Part shown: piece after piece, positions 8,401-15,350 of the stretch
Layout: every line of letters starts with the position of its first letter
Position numbering within the stretch: position 1 is the stretch's first letter
NCBI GenBank assembly: GCA_965232985.1
Contig: CBDDRC010000032.1
Coordinates: 1 to 36,279 of the forward strand
Length of the DNA stretch: 36,279 bases
Reading direction: 5' to 3'
Source: JADFDG01 sp965232985
Lineage (GTDB): Bacteria > Pseudomonadota > Gammaproteobacteria > Pseudomonadales > JADFDG01
Translations under genes and position numbers: made by a program
The notes under the pieces: generated by a model
Databases searched by the model: none
Told to the model about the DNA's origin: nothing
What the model saw: only the letters and a program-made list of their open reading frames with translations

Positions 8401-9145
8401 TGGCATTGAGCAGCTTGCCGGTTTCGTCATGGGAAACGACGGTGACATCGAAATCCCAGTCGCCGCCGGCAATCCGTTCGGCGGTCTCGATTGCATTGTT
8501 CAGGGCCATGATCACGCCACGGATCGTGGTCAGCGACAGGAACAGCAGCATGACAATGCCAGCGGCGCCGAAGAACATGCCGATCAGGCGCGTCCGTTCG
8601 GAGTACGCTGCGACATCAATCAGATTCTGGTGGAACACTTCATTCTGCCGCTGGCGCAACCGCACCTGGACAGCAGTGAAGGCATCCAGAACCGCCCTCA
8701 TGCTGGTGATTTCGGCATATAACTGGTCGGAGGCGATCTCCCCGCTGAGCATGCGGCCGGCCAATGCCTCCGCCACCTGGGTATAGGCGTCGAACTTGGC
8801 CAGCAGCTCGCCGGCATCCTGGGTGAGTTGAGGATCGATAGCCTGTAGCTGGGCAATGCGGGTGCGCATGGATTTGGCGTTGGCCACTGCTTCGTCAAGC
8901 GTGGTTTTGTCCTCTTCGTTGATCGCCGCAATGAACTGCTCGCGCAGATCAACGATTTCCAGGTCGTTCTTGTTCAATGCATCGATGACGGCGAAGTCGA
9001 CCTGATTGATGCGGGTAACCTGCGTGGCGATGTGGGTCGCCGCGATGAACGAAAAGAGGTAGTAGCCCACGAACAGGACGATGCCGGTGCCGGCAATGAG
9101 CAGAACCTTGCTGCGGATGGAAAGATGCTGCAACCACTGCAACAT
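5417..9145 (-). CDS. membrane hybrid histidine kinase: HAMP-GAF-coiled coil-HisKA-HATPase-3x receiver
   Basis: A 1242-residue inner-membrane sensor kinase that heads the operon. Membrane segments lie near 13-34 and 188-208 and enclose a helical periplasmic sensor of about 150 residues. HAMP (about 208-262), a GAF-like domain (about 285-425) and a long coiled coil (430-555) follow. HisKA carries SHELRTP with His563. The ATPase has an N-box around 680-688, DTGVGI (725-730) and GGTGLGL (754-760). Three receivers follow, with acceptor aspartates near Asp902, Asp1024 and Asp1172; the last is the most canonical. The coiled coil contains a tandem 28-residue duplication rich in Glu pairs. The ATG at 9145 has a GGAG about 9 bases upstream. 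It probably phosphorylates the three downstream receiver proteins. Its signal is unknown. Confidence 0.93.
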   Translation of the reverse strand: MLQWLQHLSIRSKVLLIAGTGIVLFVGYYLFSFIAATHIATQVTRINQVDFAVIDALNKNDLEIVDLREQFIAAINEEDKTTLDEAVANAKSMRTRIAQLQAIDPQLTQDAGELLAKFDAYTQVAEALAGRMLSGEIASDQLYAEITSMRAVLDAFTAVQVRLRQRQNEVFHQNLIDVAAYSERTRLIGMFFGAAGIVMLLFLSLTTIRGVIMALNNAIETAERIAGGDWDFDVTVVSHDETGKLLNAMHQMRDALKRKRDEDKRIERRKTQLAELNDRMRGDLSTEQMANNVLTYLVQALEAQIGALYIFDDDIQKLRLVSSYAFTRRKSVTNEYGLGESLIGQAALEQKQILLTNVPEGYIAIGSGLGETSPRNIIVTPIVHEKALKAVIEIASLSPFADDDMTLLEAGVEAIAISLNMAQSRAKLATFVSELQSKTDELERQKTALHKVNDDLERQAMDLAASEARLQAQQEELRATNEELEAQAQALRASEEGLQAQQEELRVTNEELEEQARLLAEQKREMARQNEQLEQAKQILEDKNNALEMSSKYKSEFLSTMSHELRTPLNSILILSNALAENKKKTLDEKQVEHARVIHSAGSDLLSLINDILDLAKVESGKMSVVIDEINLNELSQHMVRSFRHVAESRGITFDVAVVEPLPSASVFTDRQRLEQVLRNMFSNAFKFTHKGGVTLTIRAADPKKIEAGRLQIATTNMIAFEVQDTGVGIPKDKQQVIFEAFQQADGTTSRKYGGTGLGLTISRELAHLLGGEIQLISEGENTGSTFIIYVPVGNADMVEKDPGQDAFEARLAAIAEQYEKADKSEKKVGDSANATATTAGSGEEHFTVKEKTVLIIEDDKEFAKILRSLAEDYGLESVSCEDGESGLEYARKYRPSAIILDVGLPGISGWDVMEKLKEDPRTAGIPVHFLSGADQRGKALKMGAIDFLAKPANEEQILSAFHKIENAISTNVRKLLVVEDNEYAHEGLRELFDQKGVEITLVSTGEEAFNALRANVFDCMILDLTLPDINGLQLLEKMHENDTSSVMPVIVYTGKDLSREEEQQLRKYADRIILKTERSAERLLNEASLFLHWLESSMPKAVKQRRVEKVDHREDIFAGKKVLVVDDDMRNIYAMSASLEEMGFEIVIANNGIEALEAMEQQPDFDLVLMDIMMPEMDGYEAMKRIRAQERFKSLPMIALTAKAMKDDRAKCIEAGANDYCSKPVDIEKLTALMRVWLHKA
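7586..7753 (-). repeat. 84-bp tandem duplication in the kinase signalling helix
   Basis: Kinase residues 465-492 and 493-520 are two copies of a 28-residue coiled-coil unit. Each contains LQAQQEELR, then A or V, then TNEELE, so each carries two Glu-Glu pairs. Twenty-eight residues is four heptads, so the duplication keeps the helix in register. The DNA is clearly related as well (shared stretch CCGCAATTCTTCCTGCTG on the plus strand). Confidence 0.85.
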
Positions 9146-9204
9146 AAGCGGACTCCACGAAAAACCGGCGCCTGGCGTGCTGCACGGGGCCGGCAGGATG
9201 GTTG

Positions 9205-9232
9205 TTATTGTCTGGCTAACCTATCAACTTCA
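9205..9232 (-). promoter_or_regulatory. weak sigma-28 (FliA)-like promoter candidate for the kinase operon
   Basis: On the minus strand TGAAGTTG and GACAATAA are separated by 12 bases and lie about 60-90 bases before the kinase ATG. The FliA consensus is TAAAGTTT-N11-GCCGATAA, so each box matches 6 of 8 and the spacer is one base long. A signalling operon with CheR and CheB parts would be a plausible FliA target, but the match is weak. Confidence 0.22.
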
Positions 9233-9241
9233 GCCTGCTGC

Positions 9242-9271
9242 CACAACAAGTTACAGTGCTCACTTGTTGTG
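9242..9271. promoter_or_regulatory. perfect 10-bp inverted repeat, candidate operator
   Basis: CACAACAAGT and ACTTGTTGTG are perfect inverted arms separated by 10 bases, giving half-site centres 20 bp apart (about two helical turns). The site lies roughly 100-125 bases upstream of the kinase start. There is no T-run, so a terminator is unlikely. A dimeric regulator site is the simplest reading. Confidence 0.5.
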
Positions 9272-9473
9272 ATATCGAAGCTGGCACAGGCTCCGAGCCA
9301 GTCTAGGCTACCGGGTGCGGTGGTGTCCCGCGCAGCCTTATAGCGGATTGCCGAAGTGCGTCGGGTCATGCGGAGTGTTTGTCTGATGGCCGAAGCGCAC
9401 AGCAACCGCAGACCGGCGGTCAACAATGCACGACCGGCGGAAGGTTTCGGGGGGGGCTGCGCCCGAGTCAGGA

Positions 9474-10343
9474 TCAGGAAAGAATATTGACGAGTGGAAT
9501 ACGCTCGGCAGCCACATCGGTGGTGCGTCGCGCGAACGCATCAAAATCGAACAGCGAACGGTCGGCCAACTGCGACGGCGCCACGTTGCCGATCGCCGAG
9601 AATATGGACTCGATGCGGCCGGGATGCTGCCGCTCCCAGTCCCTGAGCATGGCCTTGATCACCTTGCGCTGGGCGTTCTCCTGGGAGCCGCAGAGATTGC
9701 AGGGAATGATCGGAAATTGCTTCAGCGCGGCATACTCGGCGATATCCGCCTCGGCGCAGTAGGCCATCGGCCGGATCAGCACGTGCATGCCGTCGTCGCT
9801 GCGCAACTTCGGCGGCATTGCCTTGAGCGAGCCGCCGAAGAACATGTTGAGGAACAGCGTCTCGATGATGTCTTCGCGGTGATGGCCAAGCGCAATCTTG
9901 GTTGCGCCGATTTCTGCGGCAAAGCCATAGAGCGTCCCACGTCGCAACCGTGAGCAGAGCGCGCAGGTTGTTTTTCCTTCCGGGGTTTTCTCTTTGACGA
10001 TGCTGTAGGTGTCGCGCTCGATCACATGAAACGGCACGCCGATGGCGCGCAGGTACTCAGGCAGTACATGCTCGGGAAAGCCCGGCTGCTTCTGGTCGAG
10101 ATTGACTGCGACCAAATCGAATTGAACCGGCGCATGCTTCTGTAGATTCAGCAGGATGTCGAGCATTGTGTAGCTGTCCTTGCCACCGGACATACACACC
10201 ATCACCTTGTCGCCGGCTGCAATCATGTTGAAATCCATGATGGCCTTGCCCACGTCGCCACGCAGCCGCTTTTGCAGCTTGTTGAACCCGGTTTTGTCTT
10301 TCTTCGAGATCTGCGGTGGCATAAACATCTCGACGACGCTCAT
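9474..10343 (-). CDS. ttcA: tRNA 2-thiocytidine(32) synthetase TtcA
   Basis: TtcA makes 2-thiocytidine at position 32 of certain tRNAs, using ATP and an Fe-S cluster. Numbered from the TTG at 10346, the PP-loop ATP-binding motif SGGKDS is at 53-58. The cluster cysteines are in CALC (128 and 131), with a further CNLC pair (216 and 219). Family blocks such as NLDQKQPGFPEHVLPEYL (81-98), GHHREDIIETLFLNMF (154-169) and GRIESIFSAIGNV are present. The true start is probably the ATG at 10343, which has AGGAG 8 bases upstream; a TTG directly precedes it. Length (289 residues) is typical of the family. It appears monocistronic and housekeeping. Confidence 0.96.
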   Translation of the reverse strand: MSVVEMFMPPQISKKDKTGFNKLQKRLRGDVGKAIMDFNMIAAGDKVMVCMSGGKDSYTMLDILLNLQKHAPVQFDLVAVNLDQKQPGFPEHVLPEYLRAIGVPFHVIERDTYSIVKEKTPEGKTTCALCSRLRRGTLYGFAAEIGATKIALGHHREDIIETLFLNMFFGGSLKAMPPKLRSDDGMHVLIRPMAYCAEADIAEYAALKQFPIIPCNLCGSQENAQRKVIKAMLRDWERQHPGRIESIFSAIGNVAPSQLADRSLFDFDAFARRTTDVAAERIPLVNILS

Positions 10344-10389
10344 CAATACAACTCCTGAGAATTAAACGTGGTCAACCCGCTCGGGAACA

Positions 10390-11178
10390 TCAGGTAACTT
10401 TCAGGCGTCGCACCATGCGCCGGTACAGCGACGGCACAAACCGGAACACCGCCACGGCCAGCCGTTCACGACCGGCAACCAGCACCTGCGCCCGGCCCTG
10501 CTCCAGCGCCCGCACGATATGCCGGGCGCATTCGTCCGGCGCCATACCGCTGGCCTGCAACGGATCCATCACGCCGTGTTCACCACCGTCGCCCGCCAGC
10601 GCATGCAGTGATACCTCGGTGGCGATGGCACCGGGGCACACCATCAGTACGCGGATGCCGTTATCGTGCTCCTCGGCGCGCAGCGCCTCGAAGAACCCGT
10701 GCAGCGCATGCTTGGATGCCGCATAGGTTGATCGCAACGGGGTGCTGACCAAGCCGACAAGACTGGAAATGACCACGATGTCGCCGTGTTTCTGCCGCTG
10801 CATCACCGGCAACACCGCCTTGGTCAAGGCAACGACGCCAAAATAGTTGACTTCCATGATCCGCCGATCGACTGCCAGCGACGTATCCGCCACCCGTGAA
10901 CGCTGCGAGATGCCGGCATTGTTCACCAGCACATCGATGCGCCCGAAGCGCGCCAGCACATCCGAGGTTGCCTTGGCGAAATCCGCCGCAGCCATATCGA
11001 GCGGCAGAACGAAATGCTCATCGGGCCGGGCGCAACGTCGGCGCACCTGCTCAAGTTCTTCCAGGCGCCGGGCACTGAGCACGACATGAGCACCAGCCCG
11101 GCTGAACGCCTCGACCAGTGCCGCCCCGATACCGGACGAGGCACCGGTAATCCAGACCACCTTCCTGTCAGTCGCCAT
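10390..11178 (-). CDS. short-chain dehydrogenase/reductase (SDR)
   Basis: A classical NAD(P)-dependent oxidoreductase of about 262 residues. The Rossmann motif TGASSGIG follows the first beta strand, NNAG is present in the middle, and the catalytic Ser (VISS) is followed by YAASK (Tyr-x-x-x-Lys). The C-terminus is basic (RRMVRRLKVT). The ATG at 11178 places the first strand at the usual distance. An upstream in-frame ATG at 11196 would add six residues and also has a weak GGGAA ahead of it. The substrate cannot be named. The gene lies downstream of a terminator, so it is probably transcribed separately from the acyl-CoA dehydrogenases. Confidence 0.88.
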   Translation of the reverse strand: MATDRKVVWITGASSGIGAALVEAFSRAGAHVVLSARRLEELEQVRRRCARPDEHFVLPLDMAAADFAKATSDVLARFGRIDVLVNNAGISQRSRVADTSLAVDRRIMEVNYFGVVALTKAVLPVMQRQKHGDIVVISSLVGLVSTPLRSTYAASKHALHGFFEALRAEEHDNGIRVLMVCPGAIATEVSLHALAGDGGEHGVMDPLQASGMAPDECARHIVRALEQGRAQVLVAGRERLAVAVFRFVPSLYRRMVRRLKVT

Positions 11179-11258
11179 GATTGAAATGTCCCGCATTTCA
11201 TTCCCGAGCTGGTAAGGATAGCACCAGCCATCCGGGCGCGAGCCGGCACCGGAAAACG

Positions 11259-11284
11259 AACGGGGCCCGAAGGCCCCGTTTTTT
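11259..11284 (-). terminator. rho-independent terminator after the acyl-CoA dehydrogenase pair
   Basis: A perfect 9-bp stem, AACGGGGCC with loop CGAA and GGCCCCGTT, has Ts on both sides. On the minus strand the tail is CGTTTTCC, about 40 bases after the acyl-CoA dehydrogenase stop at 11326. On the plus strand a run of Ts follows directly. It may work in both directions, and it separates the dehydrogenase pair from the SDR gene. Confidence 0.82.
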
Positions 11285-11325
11285 CTTGCCGCCTGTCCGG
11301 TCCGAGCCGGATCTGCGTCAGAAAC

Positions 11326-12534
11326 CTACTTCAACTCCCGTGAGCTCAGACCCAGTACCATCCGCGCCACGATCAATTGCTGGATCTGCTGGGTACCCTC
11401 GAAGATATCGATGATCTTCGAGTCGCGCGCAAACTTCTCCACCAGGAACTCCTCGCTGTAACCCAGGTTACCGAGGATCTCCACGCAACGCAGCGTCACG
11501 TAATTGCCGGTGCGGCCGGCTTTCGCCTTGCACATCGACGCCTCCTTGGAGTTAGGCTGGCCGTTGTCGGCCATCCAGGCGGCCTTCAGCGACATCAGCC
11601 GCGAAGCTTCGAGGTCCGCTTCCATCCGGTACAGTTCGGCTTCAATCGACGGTACGCTCCAGATGTTGCCTTCATATTTCAGCGTCACACCTTCCTTCTT
11701 CAACACCTCGCAGGTGATATCGAGCGCGGCCCGCGCTACCCCCAAGGCCATCGCCGCCACCTGCGGACGGGTGTTGTCGAAGGTCTGCATCACGCCGCCA
11801 AAGGCTTTTTTGCGTGCTTCTTCCGTGTCTGCAATTTCCGGTGAGCCGAGAATGTTCTCCTTCGGAATGCGGCAGTTGTCGAACAGCAACGCGGCCGTAT
11901 CAGAAATGCGCAGGCCCATCTTGTGTTCGACGCGCACCAGATGCAGACCCGGCGCACCCTTTTCCACGATGAACGACTTGATCGCTGCCTTGCCTTTGCT
12001 CTTGTCGAGTGTTGCCCAGACCACAATGGCATCGCCACGCTGGCCGGCAGTGCAGAATATCTTCTCGCCGTTCAGTACCCAGTGATCGCCATCGAGTTTC
12101 GCGGTGGTGGCTACCGCTGCGGAGTCGGAACCGACGCCCGGCTCGGTGATGGCCATGGCGCAATACTTCCCGCCCCACTTTTCCTTTTGCTCCGGGGTGC
12201 CAACCGCAGCGATGGCGGCATTGCCGAGGCCGACGCCCGGAATCGACAGCATCAGGCCGCAACAGCCGGCAGCCATTTCGGCAGTGCTGACGATGCCCAT
12301 CATGTTGCCGCCGTTTTTGACGCCGCCATCGGTCTTGCCACCCGCCGTGGCCGCCGCCATGGCGTTGCCGCTGCGACCGGAAATCATGGCTGCCAGTGGT
12401 TGCAGCTCCGGCACGCTGTCGGCGTGTTCGAGTTTGTCGTATTTGCGGGCAATGGGCCGCAGCATGCCCTGCGCGACCGCATGGGTCATTTGCTGCATGG
12501 TCAGCAGTTTTTGCGGCAGTTCGAGATTGATCAT
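11326..12534 (-). CDS. acyl-CoA dehydrogenase, full-length subunit
   Basis: A 402-residue FAD-dependent acyl-CoA dehydrogenase that introduces a double bond alpha-beta to the thioester and passes electrons to electron-transfer flavoprotein. Visible family blocks are CAMAITEPGVGSDSAA (FAD and substrate loop), FCTAGQRGD, ILGNLGYSEEFLVEKFARD, and IIDIFEGTQQIQQL with the catalytic-type Glu in FEGT. An unusual Gly/Ala/Lys-rich stretch (GGKTDGGVKNGGNMMG) sits in the N-terminal domain. The ATG at 12534 has GGGGAG about 9 bases upstream. It follows a second acyl-CoA dehydrogenase gene by 39 bases, so the two products may act together. The substrate is unknown. Confidence 0.92.
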   Translation of the reverse strand: MINLELPQKLLTMQQMTHAVAQGMLRPIARKYDKLEHADSVPELQPLAAMISGRSGNAMAAATAGGKTDGGVKNGGNMMGIVSTAEMAAGCCGLMLSIPGVGLGNAAIAAVGTPEQKEKWGGKYCAMAITEPGVGSDSAAVATTAKLDGDHWVLNGEKIFCTAGQRGDAIVVWATLDKSKGKAAIKSFIVEKGAPGLHLVRVEHKMGLRISDTAALLFDNCRIPKENILGSPEIADTEEARKKAFGGVMQTFDNTRPQVAAMALGVARAALDITCEVLKKEGVTLKYEGNIWSVPSIEAELYRMEADLEASRLMSLKAAWMADNGQPNSKEASMCKAKAGRTGNYVTLRCVEILGNLGYSEEFLVEKFARDSKIIDIFEGTQQIQQLIVARMVLGLSSRELK

Positions 12535-12573
12535 GGTGATTGCTCCCCGGTGTCTGATGGGATGGCGCTGCGG

Positions 12574-13686
12574 TTAAACCGCGGCTGCGCCTTCGAGGCT
12601 GGCGACTGCGCGCAGGTTGCGGTACCACTGCTCAAGCGGGTGTTCACGGGTAAAACCGTGACCGCCGAGCAACTGCACGCCGTTGGTGCCGATTTCCATC
12701 GCCTTCTCGGCGCACAACACGCGAGCGAGCCAGGTTTCCTTGTGGAAATCGAGGCCCTGTTCAGCGCGGGAAGCGGCACGCCAAACCATCAGCCGCATGC
12801 CTTCGAGTTCGATGGCGATGTTGGCGACCATGAACGCCACGGCCTGGCGGTGCGCAATGGGCTCACCAAAGGCGATGCGCTCATTCACATAGGGAACGAC
12901 ATAATCCAGCACGGCCTGACAGGTACCCAGCGCCAGCGCACAGGTGCCAAGGCGCGCCAGATCGACCAGACGCTGCAGATTGAAAGCCTTTTCGCTTTCG
13001 CCCAGTTTTGCCTGCGCCGACACCTTCACGTTCTCAAGTGTGAGCCGGCTGACTTCGATGGGCTTCAGGCCCATGTACTCTTCCTTCGTCCAGCTCGTGC
13101 CGGCAGCGCCCTGCTCGACGATAAAGGCCTGCGCACCTTCGCTGCCGGCATCGGCCACCACCAGCACAAACTTTGCCGAGGCGCCCAGTACAACCATCGA
13201 CTTGGTGCCGTTCAGCACATAACCGTTGCCCTCTTTCCTGGCGGTCGTTGCCAGTTTTTCCGGCACAAAGGTTGCGCGCGGCTCAACCAGGGCGATGGTT
13301 GCCGGTGTGAACTTTTCGCTGGCCAGTACAGCCAGATATTTTTCCTGCTGTGCTTTCGAGCCCTGGTCGATCAGGGTGTTAACGAACGCCAGCGGCGTCA
13401 GCGTGGCCAACGCGATGGAAAAATCGCCATAGGCCAGATCCTCGGCGTTCAACACATTGGCCACTGGCGAGCGGGCCATGCCGGCACCACCGAAATCTTC
13501 CGGTATCGGCATCAGCGCGAGCCCCAGCCCCGCCACCTTGTCCAGAAAGCCAACCGGCAGCGCGGCGTCAAGATCCGCCTTTTTGGCGATGCTGCGGATT
13601 TCCGAGTGCGCAAAACGGCGCATGTTTTCGCGCGTGATGCGCTGCTCTTCGGTCAACGTCAGGTCGAACAACTGGTCGCCAGCCAT
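12574..13686 (-). CDS. acyl-CoA dehydrogenase, C-terminally short subunit
   Basis: A 370-residue acyl-CoA dehydrogenase. The N-terminal helical domain (LTEEQRITRENMRRFA), the ED(F)GGAG turn, the middle beta domain (VLNGTKSMVV) and the C-terminal helices (LARLGTCALALGTCQAVLDY, QLLGGHGFTREHPLEQWYRN) are recognisable. The canonical TEPxAGSD loop is degenerate (ALVEPRATFVPEK). The chain ends at SLEGAAAV, only a few residues past the position of the usual catalytic Glu, so the last helix of the family is missing. It is probably co-transcribed with the longer dehydrogenase downstream. A heteromeric enzyme of two unequal subunits is possible (known for some mycobacterial FadE pairs), but this is inference. 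Confidence 0.9.
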   Translation of the reverse strand: MAGDQLFDLTLTEEQRITRENMRRFAHSEIRSIAKKADLDAALPVGFLDKVAGLGLALMPIPEDFGGAGMARSPVANVLNAEDLAYGDFSIALATLTPLAFVNTLIDQGSKAQQEKYLAVLASEKFTPATIALVEPRATFVPEKLATTARKEGNGYVLNGTKSMVVLGASAKFVLVVADAGSEGAQAFIVEQGAAGTSWTKEEYMGLKPIEVSRLTLENVKVSAQAKLGESEKAFNLQRLVDLARLGTCALALGTCQAVLDYVVPYVNERIAFGEPIAHRQAVAFMVANIAIELEGMRLMVWRAASRAEQGLDFHKETWLARVLCAEKAMEIGTNGVQLLGGHGFTREHPLEQWYRNLRAVASLEGAAAV

Positions 13687-13846
13687 AACGGGGCCTCGTC
13701 CGGGAAATGTTGGGGAATCAGAAAACGCACGTTTGATTGCGCGTTCGGGGCGGGGATGCTTGCATGCGCTTCCGGTCCCGACAAGTGCCCGAATCGACCA
13801 TCGTGTTGATTAAACGTGTCAGCGCCAGCAGTGACCAGTCAGTCGC

Positions 13847-14620
13847 TCAGCGGGCGGCAACCGGGAACAACAGACGGGACCAGTATTTCAGTGCTTCGTC
13901 ATGCGTGCGCCAGTCCGGGTTGAGGGCGGCGAGACGCCGATAGAAGCCGGCGCCATGGTTCATGTGCTCCACATGCGCCAGCTCGTGCAACAGGATCGCA
14001 TCGGCCAGATCCGGTGGCAGCGCCGCCAGCCAGAGGTTCAAACGTAACTTCACGTCGCGCCCGCCATCGGCGGCGCGCCGCGCATTGCAGGTACCCCAGG
14101 TCGCGCGCATCCAGCGCAGGTCAATGTTGCGCAGGCGATGCCCGGCGCAATGCGTTGCGAACAGCGTTTGGGCACGCGTCTGCAGCAGTTCAGCTGCGGT
14201 GCGTCGGTGCCAGAGCAACACTGCCCGTTGCCATTTGACGTCGTCATGTGCCGCCGTCAGCGGCAACGAGAGCACGCCGTCGGCGAGGCGGCCACCACGC
14301 GGGCCGCCGGCCGCCAGAGCAACCGTTTCCCCCAGCCAATACCAGTGACCGCCGTCTCCCCAATGCGGAACCCACGGAGGATTCGCCTGCACATCGGCCA
14401 GCTTGCGCATCACCCACTGGCGGTGCCGACCGAGAAAATCGGCAATTGCCTGCGCATCGGCCCATGGAGGCGCCCGCACCTCGACTGCACCCAGCGGGCT
14501 GACATGAATCGCGAGGCTCCGCCGCCGCGCCGAGCGCACAATGTCGATGTGCAGTTGCAACCCGCCAGCGGCGGTTTCGTCGGCAATGCACAGCGGCTTT
14601 GGCGGCGAGTCGTGCTGCAC
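13847..14620 (-). CDS. YgjP-type zinc metal-dependent hydrolase (DUF45/SprT-like)
   Basis: A 257-residue protein of the YgjP/DUF45 family. The zinc motif HELAH occurs near the C-terminus in ILLHELAHVEHMNHGAGFYRR, with the downstream second-ligand region (MNHG) and NPDW typical of the family. The N-terminal half contains the conserved SARRRSLAIHVSPLGAVEVRAP pattern (a beta-sheet domain) and FLGRHRQWVMRKL. The only sensible start is the GTG at 14620, preceded by GAGGG about 10 bases upstream. It is divergent from the UPF0149 gene across about 70 bases. The family fold is clear but the substrate is not known. Confidence 0.86.
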   Translation of the reverse strand: MQHDSPPKPLCIADETAAGGLQLHIDIVRSARRRSLAIHVSPLGAVEVRAPPWADAQAIADFLGRHRQWVMRKLADVQANPPWVPHWGDGGHWYWLGETVALAAGGPRGGRLADGVLSLPLTAAHDDVKWQRAVLLWHRRTAAELLQTRAQTLFATHCAGHRLRNIDLRWMRATWGTCNARRAADGGRDVKLRLNLWLAALPPDLADAILLHELAHVEHMNHGAGFYRRLAALNPDWRTHDEALKYWSRLLFPVAAR

Positions 14621-14689
14621 GGACGGTTACCCTCGTGGACTGTTAGAATTCCTGCACTCTACCCTGCGTCTGGACACCGGGAACGCACG

Positions 14690-15262
14690 ATGAAGGAATT
14701 CACCGACGACGACGAGCAGGCGCTGATGCTGCTGCTCGACGAGCTGGCGAGCGATGACACCCTCGACTACGCGGCAACCCACGGGCTGATCTGCGCCGTT
14801 GTTGCCGGGCCGGATGTCACCGAAGAGGAATGGCTCAGCACCGTATTCGACGGTGCGCCGGCGTTCCCGGAAGCAGGCCAGGATGCGCGCTGCATCGAAT
14901 TGCTGCGCCTGCTGCATGCCGACATCGCCCACCGTTTTTACGGTAACGAACGCATCCGCCTGCCGTGCCCGCTGCGGCCCGGCCAGGAGCGGCTCGAATC
15001 CTGGTCGGTCGGCTTCATGGAAGGCGTGTTTCTGCATGAAGCGGATTGGCTCGGCGACGATGCCAATGCCGAAATCACCCATCTGCTGCTGCCGATGATG
15101 GTGGAATCGGATCTGATCGACCTGCCGGAAACCCAGGAAATCCGCCGCAACCGCACCCTGCGTGAGGCCATGGCGCGTGAACTGCCGGAAAACCTCACCG
15201 ACCTCTATCTGCTGTTCCATGGCAGCAAGGTCGAAGGCGGCAACGAGGCAAATAACACATGA
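14690..15262 (+). CDS. UPF0149 (YecA/YgfB-like) family protein
   Basis: A 190-residue acidic, all-helical protein with the UPF0149 pattern: an early DELASDDTLDYAATHGLICAVV block and the central SWSVGFMEGVFL block. The frame is open further upstream to 14138, but that part is antisense to the zinc-hydrolase gene. The ATG at 14690, with GGGAA about 9 bases before it, gives the expected family start. No C-terminal SEC-C zinc motif is present, so it is the short form of the family. Its biochemical role is not established. The two genes diverge from a shared spacer of about 70 bases. Confidence 0.85.
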   Translation: MKEFTDDDEQALMLLLDELASDDTLDYAATHGLICAVVAGPDVTEEEWLSTVFDGAPAFPEAGQDARCIELLRLLHADIAHRFYGNERIRLPCPLRPGQERLESWSVGFMEGVFLHEADWLGDDANAEITHLLLPMMVESDLIDLPETQEIRRNRTLREAMARELPENLTDLYLLFHGSKVEGGNEANNT

Positions 15263-15271
15263 GAATTCACC

Positions 15272-15299
15272 TTAAGAAGAATACATAACTACTTATATT
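15272..15299 (+). promoter_or_regulatory. candidate sigma-70 promoter for the transglycosylase-protease operon
   Basis: An AT-rich spacer, unlike its GC-rich surroundings, holds TTAAGA and TATATT separated by 16 bases, about 50 bases ahead of the transglycosylase ATG. Box matches are 4 of 6 and 5 of 6. It is the only obvious promoter-like stretch before the three plus-strand envelope genes. Confidence 0.4.
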
Positions 15300-15350
15300 A
15301 ATTAGGTTATCTCCGAAAAATTCTATCAACATTCGGATCGCGCATTCCCT

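Larger units (their letters stand above)
9146..9473. other. 328-bp intergenic region upstream of the signalling operon
   Basis: This stretch separates the ttcA stop from the kinase start, both on the minus strand. It should hold the kinase operon promoter. Within it I see the 10-bp inverted repeat at 9242-9271, a weak sigma-28-like candidate at 9205-9232, a run of eight G residues near 9449, and two copies of GACCGGCGG near 9411 and 9432. No convincing coding sequence or clear ttcA terminator is visible. Confidence 0.6.

Noticed and set aside
3386..9145. Chemotaxis operon
   Set aside because: CheR and CheB domains are present but MCP, CheA, CheW and CheY-to-motor genes are not. The kinase is a hybrid sensor, so this is better described as a methylation-linked two-component operon.
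9405..9460. Possible terminator or structured RNA around the G8 tract after ttcA
   Set aside because: The repeats GACCGGCGG are direct rather than inverted and no T-run follows on the minus strand.
11923..13809. 628-codon plus-strand frame opposite the two acyl-CoA dehydrogenases
   Set aside because: It covers two real minus-strand genes and the gap between them. Its composition (many His, Arg, Gln) is typical of an antisense shadow.
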